Positions 1 through 13,506 of a DNA stretch of 64,000 nt are shown here, one piece after another. A program made the translations under genes and the position numbers. The DNA lies in NCBI GenBank assembly GCA_037975125.1, contig CM075862.1:45844277-45908276 (forward strand), read 5' to 3'. How positions within the stretch are numbered: position 1 is the first letter of the stretch; every line of letters begins with the position of its first letter. The notes beneath the pieces are model-generated. The model saw only the letters and a list, made by a program, of their open reading frames with translations, was not told the DNA's origin and searched no databases. The stretch comes from Latrodectus hesperus. Taxonomy: Eukaryota > Arthropoda > Arachnida > Araneae > Theridiidae.

Positions 1-2367
<2,367 letters not shown>

Positions 2368-2587
2368 GTCATTTTAGGTGGTGGCAGAAGACATTTTTTG
2401 CCCCGTCGAACGCCAGATGACTCAGAAAACAGCAACCTCCAGGACAACGGTGGACGCCGAGAGGACGGCCGGAATTTGATCGAAGAATGGATGAGGGACA
2501 AAAAAGTCCGGGGTCTGTCCTACAAGTACGTGTCTCGGAAGAAGGATCTAGAAAAAGTGGATCCCGTTAAAGTGGATTACTTACTTG
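2368..2587 (+). CDS. ALP: Alkaline phosphatase, internal exon a (first in window)
   Basis: This is the first of five exons coding the C-terminal part of a membrane alkaline phosphatase, a Zn/Mg metalloenzyme that hydrolyses phosphate monoesters at the outer cell surface. It supplies residues 1-73 of the 338 encoded here. It opens with VILGGGRRHFLP, the conserved motif well inside the protein, and ends with VDYLLG, whose Gly codon is split after its first base. The acceptor is a pyrimidine-rich run ending in AG at 2366-2367, and the donor GT is at 2588. Reading phase is 0 at the start and 1 at the end. The middle of the exon is charged and family-variable. The start codon, signal peptide and the exon with the nucleophilic Ser lie left of position 1. 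The exon is clearly GC-richer than the flanking intron. Confidence 0.93.
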
Positions 2588-3714
2588 GTCAGTATCATGC
2601 ATTTTTTTAAAACTAAGAATGAAGTTTTCAACGAAAACTGCTTCGGGGCTAAACAGAAAAAATATATTAATCTTAAAACTCATTCAAATTTTTTTCTTGG
2701 TATTCAAGCAATGAATTTTTTAAGAAAACTTTTACTGTAAAATGTATTTTTACGTTAATATAAATGGCGAAGATCTTAAAAATGGAACTAAATTGTTTTG
2801 TTTTTGCAAGAAAATAATATTTTTTTCACTGTACATTAAAATGTTTTTATTTGAAATCTTATAGAGATGGAATAAAAAGACACATTCAACAAAAGTTCAA
2901 ATTAATAATTAGAAAAAAGGTTGATTAGTCAATATTTTGCTATTAAATGATAATAAAACTGGAAATTTAACAAATGAGTTGGAACAAAAATACAGATATC
3001 ATTTTTGTCAGGTTATATTTTAATTAAAAAGACAATATTTATATTTTTTGTTAAAATTCTTTTCCAAAATATTTTAAAAATATCTAGAATATAATTAAAA
3101 AACTACGAAATAAAGTTCAATATATTCTTATACTATTAAGAATGGATATAACAGAATTAATGTATTTTAATGCATGTCCAGAGATTTAAACAGTAGAAGG
3201 TTAACAGAATGTTTCAGAATAATGGACCAGTTTTCAATTCAAAACTCCTTAAATAATCACAAATTATTTCCTTTCTTTTCTCTTCTCAAATTATTATATA
3301 CAACTTGTTACAGTATGCTGGTGATAATGAAAATGACGAAAACCTTATGAATAAAAGTGACATTTTTTAAATCTTTTTGAAGAATTAAAATAAAATAATA
3401 GTTACCAGATTTTTATGAGTATAGTATATGGTAGCTTTAGTGAAGTTCTTTAAGTCTAGATTTTTTTAAAGTGTAAAATGTCAAACCTTTCAGATTTTCA
3501 AAGAAGCCCAATTGTAGATGTTTATCCATCCGGAGAGGAAATTTTGTCCAATAAAATCACAACTTTTGAGGTTTTCTAGAAACACGATGTCTAGATTAGA
3601 AGTACGATGTCTAAAGTAGAAATACGATGATGTTTCTAGAAGTACGATACACACTGCTCTGCAAAACAAGCTCAAAATAACAAATGCATTCATAGTAGTG
3701 AAGATGGGCCCGGA

Positions 3715-3845
3715 CTGTACCTTAAGTTCAACGGGTTTGGAATACTCGTAATATTGAACCACGGTCAGATGACGAGGTCACACCTGAACTGGCATCCTTC
3801 TCTTCACATCCATGCCACAAAATAGCAAATTATTGGATGGGAAGA
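3715..3845 (+). repeat. Dispersed repeat, forward copy (spider-type interspersed repeat)
   Basis: A GC-richer block with the signatures ACGGGTTTGGAATACTC and GACGAGGTCACACCTGA, then TTCACATCCATGCCACA. The same order occurs in reverse complement at 4345-4520. I remember this sequence type from many spider genomic and transcript sequences, but I cannot name the family. It has no open frame of substance. Confidence 0.55.
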
Positions 3846-4344
3846 AAAGCTCAGGGAAAGAGACCAATGAGTATTGAAGTGGATTGTAACATTTCAAAAG
3901 CAACTGTAGCAAAAGTGGCGGTAGAACTCATCAACATGTGGATTCTCCAGTATCAGTGATCACAGCTAGAAAAAAAATCTACATAAACACAATACTTACG
4001 GTAGGACAAAAATTCTGAAGTCATTTGCCACAGATTTTAATCAAAAACTTCGCACACAAAGCTTTGTCGATTGATATATAAAAGAAAGTAATATATTCTG
4101 ATGCTTTTTTTTCCTTCAAAAGACGTGTGGACGTTTATAAGACATCTGCAGAATTCTGTGATAGTGATTGCCTCTTTCCAATTCTCAAGCGTGGAAGAGC
4201 TCTAGTGACTCGGTAGCTTCACGTCACTTCCCTTTAAGATCAACAAAGTGAGGCATCATTTGCCGTGACCAGTGGTTAGGAGAGTGACCACATTCTCTAC
4301 CTCACTGGCTTGATGGAGCTCCGTGGTTTGGGTAAGTTTCCACA

Positions 4345-4520
4345 TTAGTATATGACGTCCAAAGTCTTTTAGCTGATGTGGCGTAGATGTGGAGAGGAGG
4401 GTGCAAGCTCAGGTGTGACCTCGCCACATGGCCGTGATTTAAATCTATGAGGTACTTGGTGTTGGGAGAGTATTCCAAGCCCGTTAACATTAAGAAACAC
4501 TCCTGGTATCGCCAGCAATA
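4345..4520 (-). repeat. Dispersed repeat, inverted copy of 3715-3845
   Basis: On the minus strand this reads ACGGGCTTGGAATACTC, then a CACGGCCATGTGGCGAGGTC block, then CCACATCTACGCCACAT, in the same order and spacing as the forward copy but with fuller length. The two copies are diverged and lie about 0.5 kb apart in inverted orientation. Confidence 0.55.
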
Positions 4521-4779
4521 ATGTGTATGTATGTCAAGCTTGAAAGTGAATCTGTGACAATATGGGTAACCATGGCATGGTTCTTCTGGATTAATCTTAA
4601 TCACTGGGGAAAATTATAAAAAAATCTAAGCTGATCACATCCATCATAGAATGCAAACTTTGTTTTTTACAAGACATGAAATTTTCTTGTGAAAGTGAAA
4701 ATGCAGTTATGCTTGCAACTAGATTCATTCAATCATGGTTTTACGAATACGATGATAAGGGAAGTTAAATATCTATATA

Positions 4780-5083
4780 CAGGGTGATTATAAAAAAACT
4801 TTGCCAACATCTGCACTTCTAGCGTCCATTCTATTTAACCGATCAAGATGATATTTCAAATATAGTTCTTTTGAGATATGCGTTCGAGATTCTGTGAATG
4901 GCAACACAGTGGCCCTCGCGGTTACAGTTATAGTGACAGAAACTCGAAATTTTCGAATGGCAACGTCTACTTTTTACCATCGCAAAATGTTCAGCACATG
5001 CGAAAACCCTAAATTGCGTTGAAACGGTACCGATATGTCTAAAAACGGACGTGTTCTGCAAACACAAAAAAGAGTTCTGAAAA
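4780..5083. repeat. Left terminal inverted repeat of the mariner
   Basis: Matches the reverse complement of 6411-6711, with rising divergence toward the inner end. Length is about 304 bp. Confidence 0.9.
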
Positions 5084-5247
5084 CCGGCCAATAAAACACG
5101 ATCTGGGCGCACGCAATAAATTTGCATGTGACAGAGTTAAGAAACCAATCACAGAACGCCGGTCGCCAGATATTCAGCGTAGGAAACCTATAAAATTTCA
5201 AGCGGGTATGCGAAGTCGTCATTCGGGAACTCGCACATGCCGACGAT

Positions 5248-6327
5248 ATGAGTCTTCCAAGGAAAGTTCGCGGTGAATTGATCAAACTCTATTACCAAAA
5301 TGGGATGAACGCTGCGGAAGCCTTGCGTGTGTATCGCCGCAATCATCGACAACGACGCGGCCCATGTACTCTGCAAGCTCTGCGTGATTTAGTGCGGAAA
5401 TTCGAAGATACAGGCTGCACCTGTGACAAACAGCGCTCCGGACGGCCAACTGTTTCTGAGGACGTTGTCATGGAAGTGCACCATACAGTGACTGACGGAC
5501 ACACAGAAACCGCAAGAGGCATAGCGCGCGTGTTGGATATTCCGAACTCAACGGTCCGCAAGCTCTTGCGCTCGGTACTTCACATGTTTCCCTATCGGTT
5601 CCAGCGCGTCCTGATGTTGGAGCCGGGTGACCCACAACAACGTCTGGACTTCGCAAATGCATTTTTGTTACGATATGATGAGGATAACGACTGGCCACTT
5701 CACATACTATGGACGGACGAGGCGCATTTCACCTTAAATGGCAGCATTAACACAAAGAATTGTGTGCACTGGGGAGAGACGAATCCTCATGCTGTGGCGC
5801 CAGTACCATTATTTGACGCCAAAGTGACTGCGTGGTGCGGCATTACAGCTACATTTGTCCTGGGCCCGTTCTTCTTTGAGAAAACGACCCCGACTGGCCC
5901 TGCAACATGTTCTGTAACGGGCCCTCGGTATGCAGCCATGCTGAAAAATTATGTCTTACCGGAGTTGCGTCGGCTGAATGCACTCAATGACATTGTTTGG
6001 ATGCAAGATGGCGCACCTCCACATATAGCGAGGTCAGTTAAAAGGCTCCTGGATCAGCATTTTGGTGATCGCATCATCTCACGCTATTATCCTTTTCCGT
6101 GGCCTGCGCGACTCCCAGATCTGACGCCTATGGATTTCTGGTTTTGGGGCTATCTCAAATCCAGAGTTTATCTGTGCAATCCTCAAACATTGTCGGACTT
6201 AAAGGATTCTATACGGCGTGGGATTGGAAACATCCCTCGTGCCATGTTGCGTGCAGCTACATTGTCCACCGTCTCCCGCATGCAATGCGTAATTGCCTGT
6301 GACGGCACTCATGTGGAAAATGTTTGA
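5248..6327 (+). CDS. Mariner-family transposase, intact, 359 aa
   Basis: A cut-and-paste DDE/D transposase that would bind the element's inverted repeats and move it to TA targets. The N-terminal 10-65 is a helix-turn-helix of the type annotated DUF4817 in arthropods (LIKLYYQNGMNAAEALRVYR). A second HTH-like segment at about 85-112 contains ARGIARVLDIPNSTVRKLL. The catalytic triad is visible as Asp157 (WTDEAHF), Asp254 (WMQDGAPPH) and Asp296 (LTPMDFWFWG). The last two have 41 residues between them, so the family is DD41D. The frame is open from the ATG at 5248 to the TGA at 6325-6327 with no disabling change. An AATAAA lies just after the stop (6332-6337). LPDLTP replaces the commoner SPDL(T/A)P; whether this affects activity is unknown. 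Confidence 0.95.
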   Translation: MSLPRKVRGELIKLYYQNGMNAAEALRVYRRNHRQRRGPCTLQALRDLVRKFEDTGCTCDKQRSGRPTVSEDVVMEVHHTVTDGHTETARGIARVLDIPNSTVRKLLRSVLHMFPYRFQRVLMLEPGDPQQRLDFANAFLLRYDEDNDWPLHILWTDEAHFTLNGSINTKNCVHWGETNPHAVAPVPLFDAKVTAWCGITATFVLGPFFFEKTTPTGPATCSVTGPRYAAMLKNYVLPELRRLNALNDIVWMQDGAPPHIARSVKRLLDQHFGDRIISRYYPFPWPARLPDLTPMDFWFWGYLKSRVYLCNPQTLSDLKDSIRRGIGNIPRAMLRAATLSTVSRMQCVIACDGTHVENV

Positions 6328-6331
6328 AATT

Positions 6332-6337
6332 AATAAA
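6332..6337 (+). terminator. Polyadenylation signal of the mariner transposase
   Basis: AATAAA five bases after the transposase stop and upstream of a T-rich stretch; it fits the element's own transcript end. Confidence 0.5.
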
Positions 6338-6410
6338 GATTTTTTTCTCTATGTGTTCTCATCATTGAGCAGAGTCTTGTCTCTGTCGTATGCATTATTC
6401 CTCCGTGCGC

Positions 6411-6711
6411 CTTGAAGAACTGTTTGTATGTTTATAACACGTCGGTTTTCGGACATATCGGTACCGTTTCAACGCTATTTAGGGTTTTCGCATGTGCTGA
6501 ACATTTTGCGATGGTAAAAAGTAGGCGTTGCCATTCGAAAATTTCGAGTTTCTGTCACTATAACTGTAACCGCGAGGGCCACTGTGTTGCCATTCACAGA
6601 ATCTCGAGCGCATATCTCAAAAGAGCTATATTTGAAGTATCATCTTGATCGGTTAAATAGAATGGACGCTAGAAGTGCAGATGTTGGCAAAGTTTTTTTA
6701 TAATCACCCTG
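6411..6711. repeat. Right terminal inverted repeat of the mariner
   Basis: Reverse complement of the left repeat. The outer ~250 bp are nearly identical; the inner part diverges after the TATGTCC/TATGTCT position. Confidence 0.9.
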
Positions 6712-6712
6712 T

Positions 6713-6864
<152 letters not shown>

Positions 6865-7165
6865 TTTGGCTCGAATAGTTAAATCTACAATATAATCGAA
6901 CGATTTTGGTCAATTTCAGAACGTTCAATACATAATCTCGATATCCTTTACCGAAATATCTCTCAGAAACTTCACACAAGGCCTTTGGAGAATGATGAGA
7001 AATTTCTGTAAACAGAAATCAGCACTTGTATGAATTAACTCCTAAGTGAACCAAGCATTGGAATTTGTATTGATTTAATTTATAAATCAATAAAAACTCG
7101 TGTTCGAAACTATTCGACATACTTATGTCTATTTGTCTATTAAATAGAAACATAATCTATTAAAT

Positions 7166-7277
<112 letters not shown>

Positions 7278-7320
7278 ACATATTGGATAGAATGCTAATG
7301 AGATTACTGATGAAGCTCAA

Positions 7321-7514
7321 TAATTCGAGAAAACAGCAGACGGCTCTCTCACACTTTCTGAGCGGCCATATTAAATCACTTACTTTTCACATAAGTGAAA
7401 GGCTCTTTTTAGAATTAGCTCTTTTTAGTTATTGGTGAAGGGGCTGTTCAAGTTTCCCCCGATCTTATTTGTCTAGCTTAGCTGCATCATCTGGAACTAG
7501 AAACAACAACAACA
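7321..7514 (+). mobile_element. Possible retroposon 3' end with (AAC)n tail
   Basis: A GC-richer segment of about 190 bp ending in GGAACTAGAAACAACAACAAC. The AAC tail resembles those of the retroposons at 38310-38711 and (in reverse) 43052-43467. The body has no tRNA-like promoter, so a 5'-truncated LINE tail is the likeliest reading. A simple TATC-rich stretch follows it (about 7515-7612). Confidence 0.35.
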
Positions 7515-7612
7515 TGTATATCTATCCATATATCTATATCTATCTACCTATATCTATTTCTATATCTATCTATCTCTATATATATATTTATAGATAGATA
7601 GATAGATAGACA
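7515..7612. repeat. Degenerate (TATC)/(GATA) simple repeat
   Basis: TATCTATC-rich on the left and TAGATAGA-rich on the right, so it can fold back on itself. Confidence 0.75.
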
Positions 7613-8125
7613 TGTATGTATTCATAATGACTGTATGTTTAAATATCATGATCCAGTTTTTACTTTGTTTCAAGTTAGTTCAATTTACTAATCATACTAA
7701 GTTTATGTAAATTTAAGTAAGGATGTACCAACAATAATCAGATAGAATAGACGCAAATTTTACGCTTATCTTTGAAAATGCATTTTTAAATATCAGTTAA
7801 AAAATGAATATGTAAATGTACTTAAAATGAAATTAATTTATTGAAATTATTTATTTTAAGAGATTAGTGTATAGAAATTAAATTTTACAAAAAAAAACTA
7901 AGGAATTAACTTTTGTGTTTATAAATGTTAACTTATAACAATACAAATATACATGAAATAATAATTTTAAGTCATTTAAAATAAGAATAAGTACGATATT
8001 TGTACATAATTATTTCTTTTATATAGTACCAGCATTCTTTTTTTAGAAACACAAAAAGTATTTTTGATTAAAAGTATCAGAATCTGAATCGTATGAAGGA
8101 TAAACTTGTTTCATTGCTCTTTTAG

Positions 8126-8266
8126 GTTTGTTCAGTTCCGGTCACATGGCCTACGAGTCCGACCGGGACAAGGGAGTGGAAGGGGAGCCCTCGCTGGCTC
8201 AGATGACCAGGAGAGCCATCGAGATCTTGAGGAAGAACCCCCAGGGCTACTTCTTGATGGTCGAAG
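8126..8266 (+). CDS. ALP: Alkaline phosphatase, exon b (Mg-ligand Glu)
   Basis: This 141-bp phase 1-1 exon gives residues 74-120. It starts by completing the split Gly (YLLG then LFSSGHMAYE), passes through the helix LRKNPQGYFLMVEG, and ends within the Gly after Glu120. By family knowledge, Glu120 is the Mg ligand equivalent to Glu322 of E. coli PhoA. The acceptor AG is at 8124-8125 and the donor is GTACGG from 8267. Joined to the previous exon it gives continuous family homology, so no exon is missing in the 5.5-kb intron between them. Confidence 0.94.
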
Positions 8267-8569
8267 GTACGGATAACTTCCACTTGGTGAATTTTCCTAA
8301 ATCGATAAATTCGATGTAAAAAAGAAATAAACTTTTTCGTGATTTTTCTTCCACAAAATTTTTCAGGTTTTAAAATTGTTTTGGAAATTTGTTGCATACC
8401 AAAAAATAGTTATACGCGTAAAGATATGTTTATTTGGCGTGTGTTCAGCCCTCTTCATTTATCGCTTAATGTATGCATACTGACGTAACAAATTATTTAA
8501 ATCAATGTTGATTCACTTTAGTCTTAAGTGTGAAAGATAATTCACATTAGTTTTCATCACTGATAATGT

Positions 8570-9090
8570 TCATTTACGACACCGTACTTTACACGAATTT
8601 CAACCGGAAAGAAATGCCACAGAAACATGAAGAATTTAATTGAATGCGTTTCGTTAAGGTACTCACAGTTTCCAATAGGACATACAGAAGATGATTCGAA
8701 AAAATTTAAACAAGTGGTTTTGATCTTTATGATAAGCCACGTTCTTGGGAACCATCTTTGATCGACGACGATAATGTTAAAATTATGTTACAGATAGAAC
8801 TAATTGACAACATCGGAGATAGAAGAAAAGCTTTATTCTGCTCAGCAAAGCATTTCGAATTATATTCGGAAGACATGATTGGTGCGGAAATATTCAATAT
8901 GGGTGCCACATTAATTAAGTCAAAAGAGTTTCGATGACTAAGTTTTCATATGTTCATCTTTGTTTGAAAAACAAAATCAAGCCCTTCTAAAACTGGATGA
9001 TAGTTAGGGATGAAAATTATATGTCTTACGAAAACATTGCATAGAAAAGGGGGTGTTGTGAACCTGGAAAACATAAATGAAACATGCCTT
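8570..9090 (+). pseudogene. Mariner transposase remnant, N-terminal half
   Basis: Decayed plus-strand coding sequence for the first half of a mariner transposase of the DD34D type. Recognisable pieces, in order, are FQPERNAT near 8600, SGFDLYDKPRSWEPS then LIDDDNVK at about 8710-8790 (the DNA-binding to linker region, GRPS-type motif), and SYENIA-stop-KRGCCEPGK at about 9020-9070 (the YDN..RKRSW.(E/K)PGE motif). Stops and frameshifts interrupt every segment. The similarity ends where the opposite-strand remnant at 9375-9870 begins in protein terms. Confidence 0.65.
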
Positions 9091-9374
9091 TAAAAATTTG
9101 TCACATTTTTACTCATTTATTTTGCGTTCTGTAATGATAAAAAAGCAGGACATTTATGTTATTTTTTAAATTATTTGATCCAATTGCCTCATGTTTACAA
9201 TATTTAGCATTAAAATTTATTTTAAATCTAAAGCTTATTTTAATGTTACACCAAATTTTGCTTATGTATTCTTTACTTATTGTTCCAACGACAAATTTAA
9301 AATATTAGTTACAAGGTAAACAAGTATTATCTTTCCGGTTTTAATGACAAAAAAAACACCTACAGAAAGCGTAG

Positions 9375-9870
9375 CCTATTGTTAGCCCTCAAAATAATCA
9401 CCATTGGCATCCAGTACCTTCTAGCAACATGTCTCCAGCTGTGCAATCTCCTTGCCATAAAAATAGGGATTTGGGAAGTTCAAGAGTTCTTGGCGCAAGT
9501 CTGCTTCATTGGTGAAGGATTTTCCATGAAGACGATTGTCCAGGGAGTGGAAGAGGGGATAATTTGATTGCACAAGGTCAGGTGAGTAAAGAGGAATACA
9601 CAAATTCGCCGTACCAAGTAGCTATTTGGCATTCTTGGCCTCTTGCGCGACATTCAACCGAGAACATTACACACTTATGATCAACCAGCGCTGGCTCCTT
9701 CTTTTGCAATACCTGTTGCATACATTCCAATTGCTGCGAGTACGCTACTTTCAATGGGTCAAATGGTCTGCTGTGAACGTTGGTTCGTTGGTAGCAGCTC
9801 ATAGTGAACTGCATGACAACTAGTCCACAAGACACCAACTTCATTGCAGGGGTCAACTCTCACGACTTGA
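9375..9870 (-). pseudogene. Mariner transposase remnant, C-terminal half (minus strand)
   Basis: Minus-strand remnant of the second half of a mariner transposase. Pieces in order from high to low coordinate are HYELLPTNQ, then YSQQLECMQQVLQKKEPALV, a degraded catalytic-Asp segment, LHGKSFTNEADLRQELLNF, and LFLWQGDCTAGD leading to the Q.LE....GD end. Frame changes occur at least after HYELLPTNQ and after the catalytic region. It starts in protein terms about where the plus-strand remnant 8570-9090 stops, which suggests one element with an inverted half. Confidence 0.75.
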
Positions 9871-11504
9871 ATTTATGAAACCAAAACATTACCGTACGTT
9901 CATTCACAGCCCTATTCCCAAACGCTCGACATTCTCAGGACACATCCATTTCTTTTCTCTATTTTACGAATTACGATTGATGAATGTGATCGTAGGACGT
10001 GCTTTAAATACGAATGATATTAATAATCTTGATGGCCCGATATCTCAACAACGTTATATACTAATTTGCGTGTTTTATCTCTTCTTTATTCAATGGCAGC
10101 GTGTAAACGGCAAAAACTTTCGTTTTTACTTTATGATAATTTTAAAAATGTAAATAGTAGAATTTGAATTTTGGGATTTAAAAGCAAACTAAATATTTTT
10201 TGTCTTTACAAAAGAGGAGGGAAAAATTATTTGCTTGGTGTAAAAATTTTATTTTCTATAAGATGAATATATAATTTTTAGAACATATTTCCTATTGTAT
10301 ATATGTTTAGAAAAGAACCATATTTCTTCGCGTTTAAAAGAAATCGTTAACTTTTCTTAACAATATTAATAATAACAAGTAACAGTATTAGGTAGTAACA
10401 ATATTAAGAATACAGTAAGATTTAAAATATTTATAGTAGAATAACAAATAATGAATTAATACGATTTCAGAAGCATTGTAAACATAATACTATAAAATTA
10501 TATGCTATTTTTGTAGCATTTAATATCAAACATATTTCTTAATTTACTACATTAGACATAATATACAATAAATGTTAATACATGTTTAATCAATATTACT
10601 CATTTTGCATTTAAAGAAATATAAATGAGATCAAAGTAAAGCTAAAACTTAATTTTTTTAATAAATTACCTTGGTATTACTAGCCAGATTTTTTTAACAA
10701 TATTATTTATTTCTATTATGTTTTTACTCGGATTTTCACAATAGGTACTTCATACTTTAGTGAATAAATTAAAACATTATTAAAGTGAAAAGGACAATTT
10801 CTCGTATGAAATATCACTCACAAAGTAGGTTATTAAAGATCTCTCCAAAGTATCACTAGAATAATTCTATATTAATATTTTTGTCAAAAATGTCCAAGTA
10901 ATAAAATTTATCAAATTAGAAAGTATTAAAAAAGTTTTATTGTAAAAGAAAAAATTTCTTCTGTCACATTCGATATGTACAAAATATTTTAAGAAATGGT
11001 TAATTTATTTACTGAAGTGCCTTATAAATAAATAGAAATATATTTTGAGTCAGTTCAAATTTCTCTCAAAAATATGTATATTAAAGAAATTTTCATTATT
11101 CACTGCGAATGTATATAGAAAGTTTTCTCGTATTGATAAAAGGTAAAATGTTTCATTTCTTAAATTAATAAAAATGATTCATGTATCCTAAAGAAAAAGG
11201 TTTGCGGAGAGAGAAAACTATTTTTATAAAAAGATGTTTTAATGAAATTCAGCATGTAAAATTACTTAACAATAAATATCTATCAAGGTCTTAAATCTCA
11301 AATAAAATACGAACTTAATTTAGTGTAAATTTTAGAAATTTATTAAAAAAAAGCTTTTGAACAAAAGGGAATCTTACGCAAATTATTCATTTTATAAAAT
11401 TTCTAGAAGTGTTAATATTTTGATTTATTTATATAATTCTGTCTTATAGAAATAATATATTTAAGTTGACAGATTGACATTTCTTAGTAGACAGTTTAAT
11501 CCTC

Positions 11505-11735
11505 AATGACTGCTGTAGAACAATTTCATGATATCGACCACGAAAAATAATTTCTTTGATGAAATTTCACAAATAATGAGCCGAACCCGGAAAAACTTGC
11601 AAGAATTTTCTCCAACAGCTTTGCAAGCAGAAAGTGGAATCTTAGAACCCATTTTCCATTCTGGAAGTGTCTGGGATTCAAACTCAGGATTTTTCACTCT
11701 GAAGGAATTTTTTTTATCACTAAGCTATGGTCATA
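11505..11735 (-). mobile_element. tRNA-derived SINE remnant (minus strand)
   Basis: Read on the minus strand, a TAGCTTAGTGA A-box-like motif (11717-11727, 10 of 11 consensus positions) is followed 32 bases later by AGTTTGAATCC (11674-11684), a B-box-like motif. This is the internal RNA polymerase III promoter layout of a tRNA-derived SINE. The cloverleaf is not intact, so it is not a tRNA gene. The body runs to about 11505 with no obvious tail. Confidence 0.5.
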
Positions 11736-12411
11736 TCTCCTAAGATCATTTAATGATTTTTTCTAAGGAAATAAAAAGTGGATTTGAAATTGATTTTCCA
11801 AAAAAATTAATACTAATCGCGGAAAGAGAATGATGACCCAAGTTGTTATTAAAAATAGTTAGGCATTATTAAGATTAAAACAAAAATTAAAAAAAAATTA
11901 TTTTAGACTGCAGCAATAATGACAAAGAAATTATATAAATTTTTGAGAAACAGATAAAAATGAATTTTTTAAAAAAAGCATTTACTTAATAATTTTTATT
12001 TATTTAAAAGTTTCTGGGAAATCAATAAAACACAGCCTTATTTATTATTATTATTATTGAAATTTAAATTTGAAAGATTTTTAGAAATTTCTGAAAATAA
12101 TATCAATGTTTTTATATTTGTGATTCAACTTTTAGTTGGAAAAAATTATCCTCTTCAAATGTAGTTACAGCAGGGGGTCAATTATTTCTGATTCACGAGA
12201 TAATTTTAAGTTTTTATTTTTTTGCTTTCATGTTTGTTGATGATTGGAGATAAGCAAGTTCAATTTAAACTATGCGTATCATAAAAATTATCATCAGTAA
12301 TCTCAACAATTTATCTTAGTGTGATGTTGGTCAATCGTGGTCTCTTTAACGTTCATCCCTGTCTTTCAGCAATAAGCTCACATTTTCAACATAGAAAATA
12401 GATATGAATAT

Positions 12412-12666
12412 TGTTATGAAACAAACTAATGACTCCAAATTTTGAAAACAAACACATTTAATTAACAAAGAAATAAAATTACAAAGGAGCCTATCTGGGT
12501 TCGCTAACAACTCTCTCACGCCTGCGTAGCGCACAAAAGTGTAAATATCAATGCTTCAAAGAAAAAAAAAAAACGCAGCTTCTTCAGACTGTTCCTGGCA
12601 CCAACCGTCTCCCTACTCACCTTCCCCATCAGAGGCTCTTGAAATCCCAAGTGCTGACTATGAGAC
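12412..12666 (-). mobile_element. Possible solo LTR (minus strand)
   Basis: A GC-shifted block with TG/CA-like ends on the given strand (TGTTATG to GAGACA), an A-rich interior and a moderately GC-rich half (12480-12650). It resembles LTRs of arthropod gypsy elements in general style. No convincing target-site duplication was found, and it does not match the LTRs of 41033-47029. Confidence 0.3.
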
Positions 12667-13214
12667 ATTACTATATATAAGTTGTATTAAGCTCATTTTT
12701 TAGATAAATTTATCTTTATCCCTTCGCATTATTATAAAACGTTATTTATAATATATGATACAAATTAGACTTGTTATTTGAAAACAACTACATTTTTTTG
12801 TCTTACAAAAATCTTTCCAAGAAATGAATTTTACAATTTCCAAAACTCATCCGATGAATAATAGAACATAATCATTTATAAGAACCAAGAACGAATGCAT
12901 AATTATCTAAATAATTCTTATTATAACTTAGGTTTAACATTTTACTTTATATTTTATTTAAAAATAAATAAAAATAGGTCTCACAATTTTAAATTTAAAA
13001 AAATTACTTAGATTTAAGTAGATTTAAGAAAGTTCCCTTTCAAACCATATACAAAGATATTCAGATATATATTTTCTTGAAATAAAAAAAAAAAGATTTT
13101 TCAAACAATATTAATTGCATCTTACTTTATGTTTTTCCTCTGTTTCCGAAGAGTTCTGTCATAATTGTTGCAAAGGAAAGCAAAGAGGAGGAAATTTAAT
13201 CCTATAAACTGTGA

Positions 13215-13330
13215 ATGTTTGGCTTAGTTAAAGATCCGTCTTTTTCTATAATGGCACATAGGGCATATATATCTTACAGATACAACGCCCTTCAATTAAG
13301 GCCACCTTCTAGAGGTGGAAAGCTAAGTTG
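13215..13330 (+). mobile_element. SINE fragment related to 60509-60808
   Basis: The stretch GGCTTAGTTAAAGATCCGTC and the following ATAATGGC..AGGGCATAT parallel the middle of the SINE at 60509-60808 (GGCTTAACCGAAGATCCGTC, then CTAATGGC..GGGGCATAT). The tRNA-like head is missing or too decayed to see. Confidence 0.4.
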
Positions 13331-13506
13331 CGTTTTCTTGGTTCTTTCTTTCAAATTATGAAGACGTACTTTTCGGTCCGAAAGCAATCTTTTACATTAA
13401 AATGCTTCACATAATGAGCAGAAGTTTTGCCTTTAGGACATAAAGATTTATTACGTGGAGTTGATCTAATTTCCAACTAACCAGTGTGTAGGATAAGTAA
13501 CATACA

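Larger units (their letters stand above)
4780..6711 (+). mobile_element. Mariner-type DNA transposon (DD41D) with ~300-bp inverted repeats
   Basis: A complete element of about 1.93 kb. The left end starts CAGGGTGATTATAAAAAAAC at 4780, and the right end is its reverse complement ending at 6711. TA dinucleotides at 4778-4779 and 6712-6713 look like the target-site duplication. The terminal inverted repeats are unusually long for a mariner, about 300 bp each (4780-5083 and 6411-6711), with only about five differences in the outer 250 bp. They enclose one uninterrupted transposase gene. The right end runs directly into a (TA)n tract. The element sits in the first alkaline phosphatase intron of the window, in the gene's orientation. 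Confidence 0.93.
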
